Shown: positions 8,990 through 18,112, counted from the first letter of the stretch. The stretch: 64,000 nucleotides of DNA from an uncultured Acidimicrobiales bacterium (GCA_938002965.1 CALKZY010000016.1:310001-374000), one strand, 5' to 3'. Notes: generated from the sequence alone by a model not told the origin. Translations and numbers: made by a program.

Positions 8990-9802
8990 GTGAGCGATGC
9001 GAATGTCAGTGCCACAGACCTTGTGACCGATTTGGCGACCGAGCACGACGATCTCGACCGCGTCGTCGACGGCTTAGACGCCGCTCAGTGGGAACAGGCT
9101 ACGGCCAGCCCGGGCTGGTCGGTGCGAGATCAAGTCGGGCATCTCACCTACTTCGATGACACCGCTCGATTGGCGATAGCTTCGCCCGAGGACTTCGAAG
9201 CCAAGAAGGCCGAACTCATCGAGGCCATGGCGCCTGCTAGTGAGAACAGCGTCGATGACATGACGTTGGGAGTCTTCAGGCAGATGCCACCGGACGAACT
9301 CCTGGCCACCTGGCGGACAAATCGACAGGCCTTAATCGACGAAGCCGGTTCGCTCGGTGACCACGACAGAGTCCCCTGGTACGGGCCGTCGATGGGAGCA
9401 AAATCGTTCCTGACCGCTCGTCTTATGGAAACCTGGGCTCATGGGCGCGACATCGCCCAGGCGGTCGGGGTCGAGGTCGCCTCAACAGATCGACTTGGCC
9501 ACATCGTCCGACTGGGGATCAACACCCGAAACTGGTCGTATGTCAACCGCGGACTGACTCCGCCCGAGGAGCCGATTCTGGTTGAGTTGACCAGCCCCTC
9601 CGGTCAAGCCTGGCGGTTCGGCGAAGCCGACAGTGCGAATCGAATAGCAGGCTCGGCCGAGGACTTTTGTCTGGTCGTAACCCAACGGCGCCACCCCGAC
9701 GACACCGACCTAGAGATCGAAGGCTTTAGCGCCTTCGATTGGATGGTGAAGGCTCAGGCCTTTGCCGGTGGGGCCAGCGACGGCCCGAAGGCGACCGGAT
9801 AG
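8990..9802 (+). CDS. TIGR03084-type metal-binding protein (maleylpyruvate isomerase/DinB superfamily)
   Basis: About 270 residues starting at GTG 8990, which sits nine bases after a good ribosome site (CAGGAG); a TTG 39 bases upstream in frame is weaker. The N-terminal four-helix domain has the DinB-type motif SPGWSVRDQVGHLTYFDD with a metal-ligand histidine, and a second cluster METWAHGRDIAQAVGV supplies the other histidine. This matches the actinobacterial TIGR03084 family of the mycothiol-dependent maleylpyruvate isomerase superfamily. The function is not established. It ends one base before the convergent MaoC gene. Confidence 0.85.
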   Translation: MSDANVSATDLVTDLATEHDDLDRVVDGLDAAQWEQATASPGWSVRDQVGHLTYFDDTARLAIASPEDFEAKKAELIEAMAPASENSVDDMTLGVFRQMPPDELLATWRTNRQALIDEAGSLGDHDRVPWYGPSMGAKSFLTARLMETWAHGRDIAQAVGVEVASTDRLGHIVRLGINTRNWSYVNRGLTPPEEPILVELTSPSGQAWRFGEADSANRIAGSAEDFCLVVTQRRHPDDTDLEIEGFSAFDWMVKAQAFAGGASDGPKATG

Positions 9803-9803
9803 G

Positions 9804-10289
9804 TCAATCTCCGCCGTCAGGACGAGCCAGCATCAGAGCGTTTCGCACCGCTCGGCAACACAGTACGTCGTCCTGGTTAAAGCCTCGATGTTCGAAGGTC
9901 ACGACACCCTGGCCTGGTCGGGACTTCGACTCCCGGGCCGCCGAAACTTCAGTTTCGACCCGTAGCGTGTCGCCGTGAAACATCGGCGCCGGAAAGGCGA
10001 TCTCCGAGAAGCCGAGGTTGGCGACCGTCGTACCCAGCGTGGTCTCGTGCACGCTGATGCCGACCACCATGGCCAACGTCAGCATCGAGTTGACCAGTGG
10101 CCGACCGAACTCCGTCTCGTTTTCGGCGTAGTCGAAGTCGAGATGAAGCCACGCCGGATTCATTGTCATCGACGTAAACATCACGTTGTCTGACTCGGTG
10201 ATTGACCGTCGAATTGCGTGGTGGATAACGGTGCCGGGCTCCAGCTCCTCAAGCCACCGACCGGTATGTGGCCGTGGACCGTCGCTCAT
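9804..10289 (-). CDS. MaoC family (R)-hydratase/dehydratase
   Basis: This 161-residue single-hotdog protein carries the MaoC core: RSITESDNVMFTSMTMNPAWLHLD near residues 28-51 with the hydratase Asp/Asn-His constellation, then FGRPLVNSMLTLAMVVGISV. The family hydrates enoyl-CoA or mesaconyl-CoA type substrates. It lies 62 bp downstream of a CitE-like lyase gene on the same strand. That pairing is common for mesaconyl-CoA hydratase with malyl/methylmalyl-CoA lyase, and suggests both act on a branched C4-C5 dicarboxyl-CoA. The pathway assignment is inference. Confidence 0.9.
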   Translation of the reverse strand: MSDGPRPHTGRWLEELEPGTVIHHAIRRSITESDNVMFTSMTMNPAWLHLDFDYAENETEFGRPLVNSMLTLAMVVGISVHETTLGTTVANLGFSEIAFPAPMFHGDTLRVETEVSAARESKSRPGQGVVTFEHRGFNQDDVLCCRAVRNALMLARPDGGD

Positions 10290-10351
10290 GGCTGACCGCC
10301 TTGTCGCTGCGCTAGTGTCTGATCGCTCATCACTGTGTTCCCACGGTTGTT

Positions 10352-11209
10352 CTACTCCCCTGCTCGTTCTAGCAGTCTCCGGGCCTGTACAGCCAAAGGT
10401 TCGTCAACCATTTGACCGTCCAGGTCGATAGCGGCCACACCCTTGGCCGAGGCTTCGCCGTATGCCTGCAGTAGCCGACGAGCATGCTCAATTTCCGCTG
10501 GTGAGGGGGTGAAGGCCATGTTGGCCAGCTCAACCTGACCGGGATGGATGCACAGCTTGCCGGCATATCCCATGTTCCGAGCCTCAGATGCTTCACGCTC
10601 AAACCGCGTGTCGTTGCGGAAATCGGTCACAACCTGATCCCAGAGTGGCTTATTGGCAATCCGCGCGGCGATGGCGGTCAGTGCTCGTACCGCATCGACC
10701 TCGGCGTTCGACTCGGTTCTCACACCACCTAGATCGGCGATTAGGTCCTCAGCGCCAAAGTAGGCACCGACAACCCGATCATGCTCAAGTAGCTTGCGAG
10801 CATCGTGGACGCCCAGCGCCGTCTCCAAGCCCGCCACTACCCCAATGGCTGACAACCCCGATTCGTTGAGGCTCTCTGCTACACCGTCGAGCTGTTCGAC
10901 GCTTTCAATCTTCGGTACGACGACAGCGGCGACTTGGGGCGCCAACGCGGCGATGTCGCCGACAAACCAGCTTGAGCCGGTGGCGTTCACCCTTACCACC
11001 ACCGTGCAACCGGCACCGACGAGGTTGGTTGCCGCATCGGATGCCAGGCCGCGAGCCTGCTCCTTGGCCCCTGCAGGAACTGCGTCTTCGCAGTCGATAA
11101 AAACTACGTCAGCGCCGCGGCCACCGAGTTTGGCCAGAAAGTCCGGGCGGACAGCGGGCGCGATGAGAACTGAGCGGGCCCGGGAGAATTCGACAGGAGT
11201 AATGACCAC
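10352..11209 (-). CDS. CitE-like CoA ester lyase (HpcH/HpaI aldolase family)
   Basis: A 285-residue TIM-barrel lyase starting at GTG. Diagnostic segments are DVVFIDCEDAVPAGAKEQAR (metal and substrate site), VVVPKIESVEQL, YFGAEDLIADLG and the C-terminal YAGKLCIHPGQV. Family members cleave malyl-CoA, beta-methylmalyl-CoA, citramalyl-CoA or related thioesters with Mg2+. Together with the downstream MaoC gene it probably forms a short CoA-dicarboxylate module. Which thioester is cleaved cannot be told. Confidence 0.9.
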   Translation of the reverse strand: MVITPVEFSRARSVLIAPAVRPDFLAKLGGRGADVVFIDCEDAVPAGAKEQARGLASDAATNLVGAGCTVVVRVNATGSSWFVGDIAALAPQVAAVVVPKIESVEQLDGVAESLNESGLSAIGVVAGLETALGVHDARKLLEHDRVVGAYFGAEDLIADLGGVRTESNAEVDAVRALTAIAARIANKPLWDQVVTDFRNDTRFEREASEARNMGYAGKLCIHPGQVELANMAFTPSPAEIEHARRLLQAYGEASAKGVAAIDLDGQMVDEPLAVQARRLLERAGE

Positions 11210-11285
11210 GCCCCGGATGGTAGGCGACTACAAGTAACGGTCCAAGTGATACACCGCGGTGTCATCGCTCCAAGGTCAAACCCCG

Positions 11286-11936
11286 TTAAGGCATGGCGAT
11301 GAGGATCAACAGAATTGTCAGCAATGCTCCGGCGAACATTACTGTCAATGCGCTACGACGACGTTTGCGCATGAACAGCTGTATTGCGATGCCGGTGACA
11401 GCGATCACGGTAAGCAGAATGCCGCTGACGTCGATGACCAGCTTCCACCCGCTCCCGGCGTCTCGGCCGGCGTGCAGTGCGTTCATCACGCCAACAAAGC
11501 CCTGTTGACGGGTGGTCAGCTGATAATCACCGGTGGCGGCATCAAAGAACAGGTCGGCGGCGTAGCCGGGCGAACGATAGTTGATGAATCCGTCTGGTTG
11601 TTCCAGCCCGAAGTCGACGACCTCACCTGAAACACCGAGATCCGACCGTGCGTATTCGCTTACCGCGATCAGGACTTCCGTTCCCTCGACTGACCCCAAC
11701 AGCCTCTCTGGGGGGAGGATGCCCGTCGAGTCAGTCAGTCGCTCACTGTCGCTGATGCTCCAGTCCGGATGGTTTAACGTCACCCCAGTCACCCCGAAGA
11801 ACAGCATCAGAATCAGTGCCAGCATGCTGGTGTAGACGTGGATCCATCTGACCCAGAAATGGCTTCGGCGCTTGAGCGCACTGCCGGAACCAGCCGGCGT
11901 GCGGCGAGCCTTGGACGGCACCCGGTTGGTCGTCAT
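11286..11936 (-). CDS. PepSY-associated transmembrane protein
   Basis: About 216 residues from ATG 11936 (a GTG nine bases upstream is also in frame). An arginine-rich cytoplasmic start is followed by a first membrane helix (HVYTSMLALILMLFFGVTGV), a loop of about 115 residues with LFFDAATGDYQLTTRQQG (PepSY-like strand pattern), a second helix pair (VIDVSGILLTVIAVTGIAIQL) and a C-terminal helix. This is the layout of PepSY_TM proteins, which are often linked to iron or siderophore reduction or to protease inhibition. No partner gene is next to it, so the role is open. Confidence 0.8.
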   Translation of the reverse strand: MTTNRVPSKARRTPAGSGSALKRRSHFWVRWIHVYTSMLALILMLFFGVTGVTLNHPDWSISDSERLTDSTGILPPERLLGSVEGTEVLIAVSEYARSDLGVSGEVVDFGLEQPDGFINYRSPGYAADLFFDAATGDYQLTTRQQGFVGVMNALHAGRDAGSGWKLVIDVSGILLTVIAVTGIAIQLFMRKRRRSALTVMFAGALLTILLILIAMP

Positions 11937-12029
11937 TGGGTCCACGACGTCAAGCTACAGGATCACGTGCCGTTGACACGCTTGTCGCCGCGATCGCTCG
12001 CCAACCCCTTACTTTCACGCGATTTACCT

Positions 12030-12665
12030 TCACGCGATCAACAACAGCGCATCGGGAATCGTCTTGACAGCCATAGCCTGGCACCTGCCGAGTCGACGTC
12101 CATCGAGGTGAACGACCGCCTTGCGGCGAAAGTCGATTTCGAACTCACTCTTGCGCCGGTGCTCAAGAAGTGGATGAGGTATGTGGGTTCCGCCCAGAGC
12201 CCTACGGCGGGCCTCTGGGATTTCTCCGAGCGGTAGGGCTCCGCTCGTAATGTCAAGCTTGCCGTCGTTGGGATGGGCCCGGGGACCAAGGCGCCACGAG
12301 CCGAGCCACGGTGTGTTCATGACGACGCAGAACCAGCCCGGTCCAAGCGCCCGTCCCGCCACCGCGTGGGCAACGAACGGCTTCCAGTTGTCCCAGTTGT
12401 CGTTCCCGCCCTGGCCTCTCGCTCGAACCAACCCCAAGTCGATGGGATACTGGAATCGCTCGCTGCCACTCCGAGGTGACTCGAGACCCAGCGTTGTCAG
12501 TAAATCCCCCGCCGCCACCGAGGCTTGCAGGCGCTGACCGGTCTCTATTGCGCCGTAGGCGGCCGCTGCCAGCTCGGCATCGTCGGCGAATATCTCTACC
12601 TCAGCTTGATCTTCCACCGGGCTGCCCCACCCACTGAAACGTTCAATCGTCATTGGAATCGTCAT
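12030..12665 (-). CDS. YegS/diacylglycerol-kinase-like protein lacking the kinase ATP-binding domain
   Basis: About 211 residues. Three possible starts lie close together (GTG 12683, ATG 12665, ATG 12653), all overlapping the 3' end of the helicase gene. The C-terminal half reads MNTPWLGSWRLGPRAHPNDGKLDI, which matches the beta-sandwich C-terminal domain of YegS/LCB5/DAGK lipid kinases. No GGDGT nucleotide motif is present. The N-terminal part (FADDAELAAAAYGAIETG) looks like the remnant of the other domain. It may bind lipid without phosphorylating it. The unusual start is described in the findings. Confidence 0.65.
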   Translation of the reverse strand: MTIPMTIERFSGWGSPVEDQAEVEIFADDAELAAAAYGAIETGQRLQASVAAGDLLTTLGLESPRSGSERFQYPIDLGLVRARGQGGNDNWDNWKPFVAHAVAGRALGPGWFCVVMNTPWLGSWRLGPRAHPNDGKLDITSGALPLGEIPEARRRALGGTHIPHPLLEHRRKSEFEIDFRRKAVVHLDGRRLGRCQAMAVKTIPDALLLIA

Positions 12666-15381
12666 TGGAACCGTCGGGGGCACCGCCGGTCGAGATTTGC
12701 GATGAGGCTGCTACCAAGTCTCGGTTTAGCGCCTCTGCCGCGCTACGAGCAGCCTTCGCCGTCGACGGAGCCGGTGCCAATTGTCCGAGCTGGCGGAGCA
12801 GATCGATGAGCTGCCGTGCTACTCGAACAAAGTCTCCTGCGGTGAAGTCTTCTTCGGCTAGGACGTCTTCAAGGGAAGCCCCGTACGCCCAGGCATGGGC
12901 AGCGGCGAGAAATCCTGAGTCCGGAGGGCGCGACTCGGGAAGACGGTGGGCCCGCTCACTGCTCGCCACTGAAAGGTGCACAGCGACGATCTCGCGGTAG
13001 CTACGACGGAGTTCCTTCGACGGGTACCACGGCTGCGAGGCGGTCGAACTCCGCTCTTCGTAGACGAACACCGATGCCAGAGCGGCAACGTCAGCCGGCT
13101 TCAGCCCATCAAAGACCCCTTGCTCCATCGCCTCAACAACGACTAGGTCGGTCTCGTGGTAAAGCCGGGCGATTCGCTCGCCGCTCTCGGTGAGCGACCA
13201 TCCGGCCACGTGACCGCGTTCTTCGAGCAAGTCGATAACACGGTCAAACTGTGTGGCAAGCGAGTCCACTGACTTCGCAGTCGAACGTCGATGGCGGTCC
13301 ATCTCGGCCTCGACTCGCTCCAGGCGTTGCAGCTTGCGAACCGCAGCGTTGTCCAAGACGCTGGAGTTTCCCCGCCGGCCAACTGCATCGTTCACACTTC
13401 CGCCTGACTTGTTGCGTTTGGCCGCTCCCTTTTTGCCGCCGGCGCTTTTGGACTTAGTCGCCCGTGATCGCCGGAGCAGGGTAGCCACCTCGAATCCGTA
13501 GCTGATACTCGACGGCATGTATGGCTGGGGTAGTTCGACGCTTCCGACCGATTCAGGCACCTGTTGAAGGTCTTTGGCGGTGAACTCCATCGGCTGGCCC
13601 TCAGCGTCAACAGCGGCGATGCGGATTCGACCCTTCTTTCGGTAGGCAACGCTGAGCAGCGCCACCACAGATTCAACCGAATGGCCCTGCGGGTCGGTCA
13701 GGCGAACCCTTAGCACGTCACCCGGCTTGCTCAATGACAAAGCGGACGTGGCTGCCTCGAGCAATCCGTCGTCGTCGGTTCCGTGGTTGGATGCCCCGCT
13801 TGAGCGGTCAGCACGCAAACGTTCAATAGGCCCGTATTCACGTTCAAGATCACCGATGATTTTGGCTCGCCGCTGTTCGAGGCGTTCAAGTCGCTTTTCC
13901 AATTCGACCACTTCGGTGTCCGAGCGATACTGACCGAAGGAGAGGTTGAGCAGCTGGCGAGATCGTTCCGGCGTGTACCGTCGGATCAGATTGGCGGCCA
14001 TGTTGTACGTAGGCCTGAACGATGATTTGAGAACGTAGTGCCGGCTGGAAGCCAGCTCGGCGACCTTCTCAAACTCGACGTACGGCGACCACAGCACAAC
14101 GGCATGACCGGCGGTGTCAATACCTCTACGCCCGGCTCGCCCGGTGAGCTGTGTGTACTGAGCAGGAGTCAGGAACTCGTGACCTTCGCCGTTGTATTTG
14201 GTCAGCTTCTCGATGACAACAGTTCGGGCTGGCATGTTGACACCCAACGCCAGAGTTTCGGTGGCGAAAACCACTTTGATGAGCCCGGCAACAAAGCATG
14301 CTTCTACAGCCTCCTTCATTGGCGGCACCATGCCGGCATGGTGAGCGGCGACACCGGCGTGCAGGCTCGCCAGGAAGCGATCGAACCCCAAGATGTCAAG
14401 GTCAGAGGCACTAAGGGCACCGGTGTGTCTGGCGACGATATCGGTGATCTCACGTTTCTCGTCTGGCGAGATCGAGATCAGCCCAGTTTGGCTGAGCGCA
14501 GTCGCTGCATCGTCGCAACCGGCTCGACTGAAAACGAAGAAGATGGCAGGAAGCAAGTCCCGGGCGGCCAGGCTGGCGATCAAACCATCTCGACGCGGCG
14601 TACGCCAGCGCCGTTGGGAACCCTTGGGGCCGCCCCGACCTCGCTGCCGCTTCGATCGGGAGCGACTGTCGACAGAGCCAGGGTCGAAACGGAATCCTTT
14701 GCTGTTGGCATCACCGCCTTGCAGCGTCTTGATGATCTGCAGCTTGGATCCGGAGCGCTCACCGACGGCGTAGTGGTTCGTGAGGTCAACTGGTCTCCGG
14801 GACTCGGTGATGAGGGCAGTGTCGCCTCGAACCGTGCGGATCCAGCCGGCTAACTCGTCGGCGTTTGAGACGGTGGCAGACAGGCAGACTAGCCGCACCG
14901 ACCGCGGTAGGTGGATGATCACCTCTTCCCACACGAGACCTCGGTAGGCGTCTTGAAGGTAGTGCACCTCATCGAGGACCACCATGTCGAGGGCGTCCAG
15001 TGTCGAACCGGCATACAACATGTTGCGCAGCACTTCGGTGGTCATCACGACCACGGGCGCATCACCATTGATATTGTTGTCTCCGGTTAGCAGACCGACA
15101 TTGTCTGCGCCGTGCTCAGCACAGAAGTCCTGATACTTCTGGTTCGACAGCGCCTTAATCGGCGTTGTGTAGAAGATTCGACGGCCACGCCGCACGGTAA
15201 CATCCACCGCGTAGGCGGCAACCAGGGTCTTACCAGCCCCTGTGGGTGCCGCCACCACCAGGTTCTCCTCCCGATCGATGGCGTCGCAGCCTTCCAGCTG
15301 AAACCGATCGGGGGTGAAGGACAGTGCGGAGAGAAAACGCTCTCTGACGTCAGTTGAGGAGTCGCTCACGTCAGGTGGCAA
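12643..15381 (-). CDS. helY: Ski2-like DEVH-box RNA helicase HelY
   Basis: This 912-residue protein opens with Q-motif-like FQLEGCDAI and Walker A VAAPTGAGKTLVAAYAV, followed by the DEVH box VVLDEVHYLQD, the SAT motif (LVCLSATVSN) and motif VI LTGRAGRRGIDTAGH. The downstream DUF-type helical C-terminal half matches actinobacterial HelY, a Ski2/Mtr4 homologue. The likely role is ATP-dependent RNA unwinding during RNA turnover. Its start overlaps the tatC stop region by 11 bp. Its extreme C-terminus encodes the repeat SNDDSNDD, which overlaps the next gene. Confidence 0.92.
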   Translation of the reverse strand: MPPDVSDSSTDVRERFLSALSFTPDRFQLEGCDAIDREENLVVAAPTGAGKTLVAAYAVDVTVRRGRRIFYTTPIKALSNQKYQDFCAEHGADNVGLLTGDNNINGDAPVVVMTTEVLRNMLYAGSTLDALDMVVLDEVHYLQDAYRGLVWEEVIIHLPRSVRLVCLSATVSNADELAGWIRTVRGDTALITESRRPVDLTNHYAVGERSGSKLQIIKTLQGGDANSKGFRFDPGSVDSRSRSKRQRGRGGPKGSQRRWRTPRRDGLIASLAARDLLPAIFFVFSRAGCDDAATALSQTGLISISPDEKREITDIVARHTGALSASDLDILGFDRFLASLHAGVAAHHAGMVPPMKEAVEACFVAGLIKVVFATETLALGVNMPARTVVIEKLTKYNGEGHEFLTPAQYTQLTGRAGRRGIDTAGHAVVLWSPYVEFEKVAELASSRHYVLKSSFRPTYNMAANLIRRYTPERSRQLLNLSFGQYRSDTEVVELEKRLERLEQRRAKIIGDLEREYGPIERLRADRSSGASNHGTDDDGLLEAATSALSLSKPGDVLRVRLTDPQGHSVESVVALLSVAYRKKGRIRIAAVDAEGQPMEFTAKDLQQVPESVGSVELPQPYMPSSISYGFEVATLLRRSRATKSKSAGGKKGAAKRNKSGGSVNDAVGRRGNSSVLDNAAVRKLQRLERVEAEMDRHRRSTAKSVDSLATQFDRVIDLLEERGHVAGWSLTESGERIARLYHETDLVVVEAMEQGVFDGLKPADVAALASVFVYEERSSTASQPWYPSKELRRSYREIVAVHLSVASSERAHRLPESRPPDSGFLAAAHAWAYGASLEDVLAEEDFTAGDFVRVARQLIDLLRQLGQLAPAPSTAKAARSAAEALNRDLVAASSQISTGGAPDGSNDDSNDD

Positions 15382-16171
15382 ATCCCCCGGCGGCGCTCTT
15401 TACCTCGCGGCGTTTGGACATCTGTCTACCCACCAAGATAGCAAGCTCGTAGGAGATGTACATCGGGACTGATATCACAGCCAGCATGAATGGATCGCCG
15501 GTCGGGGTGATCACTGCTCCGAGAATGAGAACGCCGACAAAGGCGATTCGCCGGTTGCTGGACAACGTCGACGTCTTAACAACGCCGACGAGCTGCAAGA
15601 AGATGAGCACCAGAGGGAACTGGGCCGCCAGCCCGAAGGCGAAGAGCATCTTGACGAAAAAGCCGATGTACTCCCGGGGGGCGAACAGCGGTTCGTAGCT
15701 TTCCGGCCCAAAACCGAACAGCACGTCCAGGGCCTTGGGGAGAAGAGCAAATGCCGAGACCATGCCGGCAACCAGCAGCACGACCGACACCCCGATGAAC
15801 GGGAACAGCATCCGCTTCTCGTTCGGATACAGGCCAGGTAGCACGAAGCGACCGATTTGGTAAAGAATGATCGGTGTAGCGGCAAGAATGCCGCCGTACC
15901 CCGACACGGTCAACGAAACCGAGAAGCCCTCCATCGGGGCGCTCTGCAGAAATCGACAGGTCTCCTCGTCAGAGTTGGCCTGCTGGAACGAGCAGTACGG
16001 GGCCTCCATAAACTCAAGAACCGGGATGCGGAAGATCCACACCACGATGGCTCCCACAACAACAGCGATAACCGACCGAATGAGACGCTTGCGCAACTCG
16101 ACCAGATGGTCGAGCAACGACATTTCCCCTAGCTCGGCCTCGGGCACCTTCTTGCGAAACGGCAACTTCAT
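15371..16171 (-). CDS. tatC: Sec-independent protein translocase TatC
   Basis: 266 residues with six predicted membrane helices. The N-terminal cytoplasmic signature EMSLLDHLVELRKRLIRSV matches the conserved TatC hydrophilic start that recognises twin-arginine signals, and later helices contain YQIGRFVLPGLYPNEKRMLFPF. It translocates folded proteins together with TatA/TatB. Its ATG overlaps the tatB stop by four bases (ATGA), so the two are likely translationally coupled. Confidence 0.96.
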   Translation of the reverse strand: MKLPFRKKVPEAELGEMSLLDHLVELRKRLIRSVIAVVVGAIVVWIFRIPVLEFMEAPYCSFQQANSDEETCRFLQSAPMEGFSVSLTVSGYGGILAATPIILYQIGRFVLPGLYPNEKRMLFPFIGVSVVLLVAGMVSAFALLPKALDVLFGFGPESYEPLFAPREYIGFFVKMLFAFGLAAQFPLVLIFLQLVGVVKTSTLSSNRRIAFVGVLILGAVITPTGDPFMLAVISVPMYISYELAILVGRQMSKRREVKSAAGGFAT

Positions 16172-16722
16172 GCCTCAGGCTCCCCGTCGGTGGCGTGAAG
16201 CGTGTCGTCCGGGTTCACCGTCGGCCATGTATGAGAGCCGTCGCCGATGGCGTCATTATCGTTGGCGACCGAATCACTAGCAACTACATCACTAGCAACT
16301 ACATTTTCGGCCGCCAGATCAGCGACAGCTACACCGCCAGCGTCCACATCCTCGCCGATCGCATCATCGACACCAGCTCCATCGAGGACGCCCGACTCGG
16401 GCGACGATATACCGTCTTCCACTGAGGCCGGGTCATAGTCCTCGACCTTGGGGCGGTTCGGCGGCCGGGCTGAGTCGGCGGCCGGATCACGCCCGGTGAA
16501 GTCGGGGGTTGCGATGTCCGTCCAGCCCTTGACATCGGTAGCCCGATCGAGCTCTTCCATGCCAGCGGTAAAGTCGGCTCGCAGTCGCTCACTCATCGAT
16601 CGGAATTGACCGACAGCGGATCCGACACGCCGGACCAGGCCTGGCAGCTGCTCAGGGCCCACCGCGATCAACAGGGCCACGGCGATCAGCATCATCTCAC
16701 CGGTCCCGATGTTGAAAAACAC
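16168..16722 (-). CDS. tatB: Sec-independent protein translocase TatB/TatA family subunit
   Basis: 184 residues. A single short N-terminal helix with the family's early glutamate (MFFNIGTGEMMLIAVALLI) is followed by the GPEQLP hinge and an amphipathic helix (VRRVGSAVGQFRSMSERLR). The long acidic low-complexity tail, rich in A, D, V and S, is poorly conserved in the family. The position directly before tatC and the length favour TatB over TatA. A short AT-richer spacer before the start presumably holds the tatBC promoter. Confidence 0.9.
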   Translation of the reverse strand: MFFNIGTGEMMLIAVALLIAVGPEQLPGLVRRVGSAVGQFRSMSERLRADFTAGMEELDRATDVKGWTDIATPDFTGRDPAADSARPPNRPKVEDYDPASVEDGISSPESGVLDGAGVDDAIGEDVDAGGVAVADLAAENVVASDVVASDSVANDNDAIGDGSHTWPTVNPDDTLHATDGEPEA

Positions 16723-16783
16723 CCCTTCAGACTAGCGGGCTGCGCCTAGGTAGGGTCCCAGGTCTCGCGCGGAATTGTTGCCG

Positions 16784-17113
16784 TTACTGAGTGAGCTCGG
16801 ACAGAGCTGCGTTCAGTCTCATGTCATCTTGGACAAAGTGATGGAAGTCCAGCAGATCGTCGTGGCTGATTGGCGCACCGATATGAACTTCGCGGAGCTC
16901 GGCGGGAAGCCGCCAGGTAGTGAACGCAACGCCGGATGCAACCAACAGGTCGATCGTCCTGCTCTCGGCCGGCTTGACGACCATCATCGAGCAGTGAGGG
17001 CATCGAAAGGCATACGTCCCCTGATTGTTATCGTCACAGATGCGAACATGAACATCAACCGTTGTCAGCTCTACGTCACCACAATCTGGGCAGCTTGCAC
17101 GAATTGTCGCCAT
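16784..17113 (-). CDS. Conserved small protein with an N-terminal zinc-ribbon-like Cys pair arrangement
   Basis: 109 residues. The first half carries two CxxC knuckles (CPDC at residues 8-11 and CPHC at about 38-41), the spacing of a zinc ribbon. The C-terminal half is a helical segment ending VQDDMRLNAALSEL. No named family is recognisable. It is monocistronic, upstream of tatBC on the same strand. A zinc-dependent scaffold or nucleic-acid binding role is possible but unproven. Confidence 0.7.
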   Translation of the reverse strand: MATIRASCPDCGDVELTTVDVHVRICDDNNQGTYAFRCPHCSMMVVKPAESRTIDLLVASGVAFTTWRLPAELREVHIGAPISHDDLLDFHHFVQDDMRLNAALSELTQ

Positions 17114-17343
17114 TTAGCAGATCCTCTCGCCCGTCTCTTTCGACTGGTCGTTCCTTTGTTTCGGCAGCCGATTTGGACGCCTTAAGGATTGCGGTGAGGA
17201 TTCACCAGTCCGGCGCATGTGATGGGTAGGACCACCCGCCAACCAGGCGACCACACTGAGTGATCAGCACTACTTTCGGTGCTCTGGTGGGCGCCGGAAG
17301 GCACAAAAGCGCGACCCAAAGACCCGTCGCAGATCCTGTCGAA

Positions 17344-18048
17344 ATGCGGCACTATGTACTCGTGCGGACCCGCCACTCATCTTTCCGAAACAGAGTTCTG
17401 GCTTTCGCTGATAGCGGTGCTAGAACCGCCGACGGTCACTTCCCACCCGGCACAGACGGTTGGGCATCACCGACTTGGTCAACCACCGATGATCAGGTGA
17501 TGCTTCACCCGACCAGCATGTTCGGTCAAGGACTGCGCCGTCGTCGGCTTGAAAAGCTGTCCAGCGAGCAAATCGACGAGACAATACCGCGTCTGACCGA
17601 CGTCTTGGACGACGGTACCGGGCCAGCCCATCTGCTGCTGACGGTTGATGGCGCAGAGGCAATGGAACGTGTCGCCTCGACGCTCCGCTCGGCCGACCCC
17701 AATACAGCGCCAAACGTTTGGATCGCCTCGGCCGACATGGAGTTGTTGTCGCTTTACCGTACGCGAACATCGGCATGCTTGGTCGACTGGGGCACCACTG
17801 TCTCGCCTGACGGGGGCCTAGAGCGACGGGCGGCCACGCTGCATGGCGACGGCATTGACGCCGTGGCCCTCCCCCACAAGGAGTGGTCGGCAGGATCTAT
17901 AGCTCTTTGCCACCGCTTTGGGCTCCTGGCCTATGGCTGGGGGTGTGAGTACGAGCGCGAGATGGCCTCCCTCGTCGACAACGGCATCGACGCCATTCAG
18001 ACCTCCTTCCCTGACCGTTTGGTCGCCGTGCTACAGCAGTACCAGTAG
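17344..18048 (+). CDS. Glycerophosphodiester phosphodiesterase-like protein lacking catalytic residues
   Basis: About 234 residues from ATG 17344; GTG 17260 is an alternative that adds 28 residues. The order of segments follows the GDPD TIM barrel: a GADGVE-like strand appears as GTDGWASPTW, then STTDDQVMLHPTS in place of the T-DG-VVHD strand, IPRLTDVLDD for the IPTLEEVL segment, and the terminal AYGWGCEYEREMASLVDNGIDAIQTSFPDRL typical of the last barrel strand. The HRG start motif, the ExD metal pair and the aspartate of the HD motif are all missing. It is probably a non-catalytic relative or a decaying gene. Confidence 0.6.
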   Translation: MRHYVLVRTRHSSFRNRVLAFADSGARTADGHFPPGTDGWASPTWSTTDDQVMLHPTSMFGQGLRRRRLEKLSSEQIDETIPRLTDVLDDGTGPAHLLLTVDGAEAMERVASTLRSADPNTAPNVWIASADMELLSLYRTRTSACLVDWGTTVSPDGGLERRAATLHGDGIDAVALPHKEWSAGSIALCHRFGLLAYGWGCEYEREMASLVDNGIDAIQTSFPDRLVAVLQQYQ

Positions 18049-18112
18049 GCAACCGACCTCGGTCAAGAGGCCAGCAGATATCGACCTGGAGCGCTCGATA
18101 GAGTAGTTGGCT

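Noticed and set aside
14038..14853. Plus-strand frame of 271 codons across the helicase gene
   Set aside because: It lies antisense to HelY, which carries all helicase motifs. No domain is readable.
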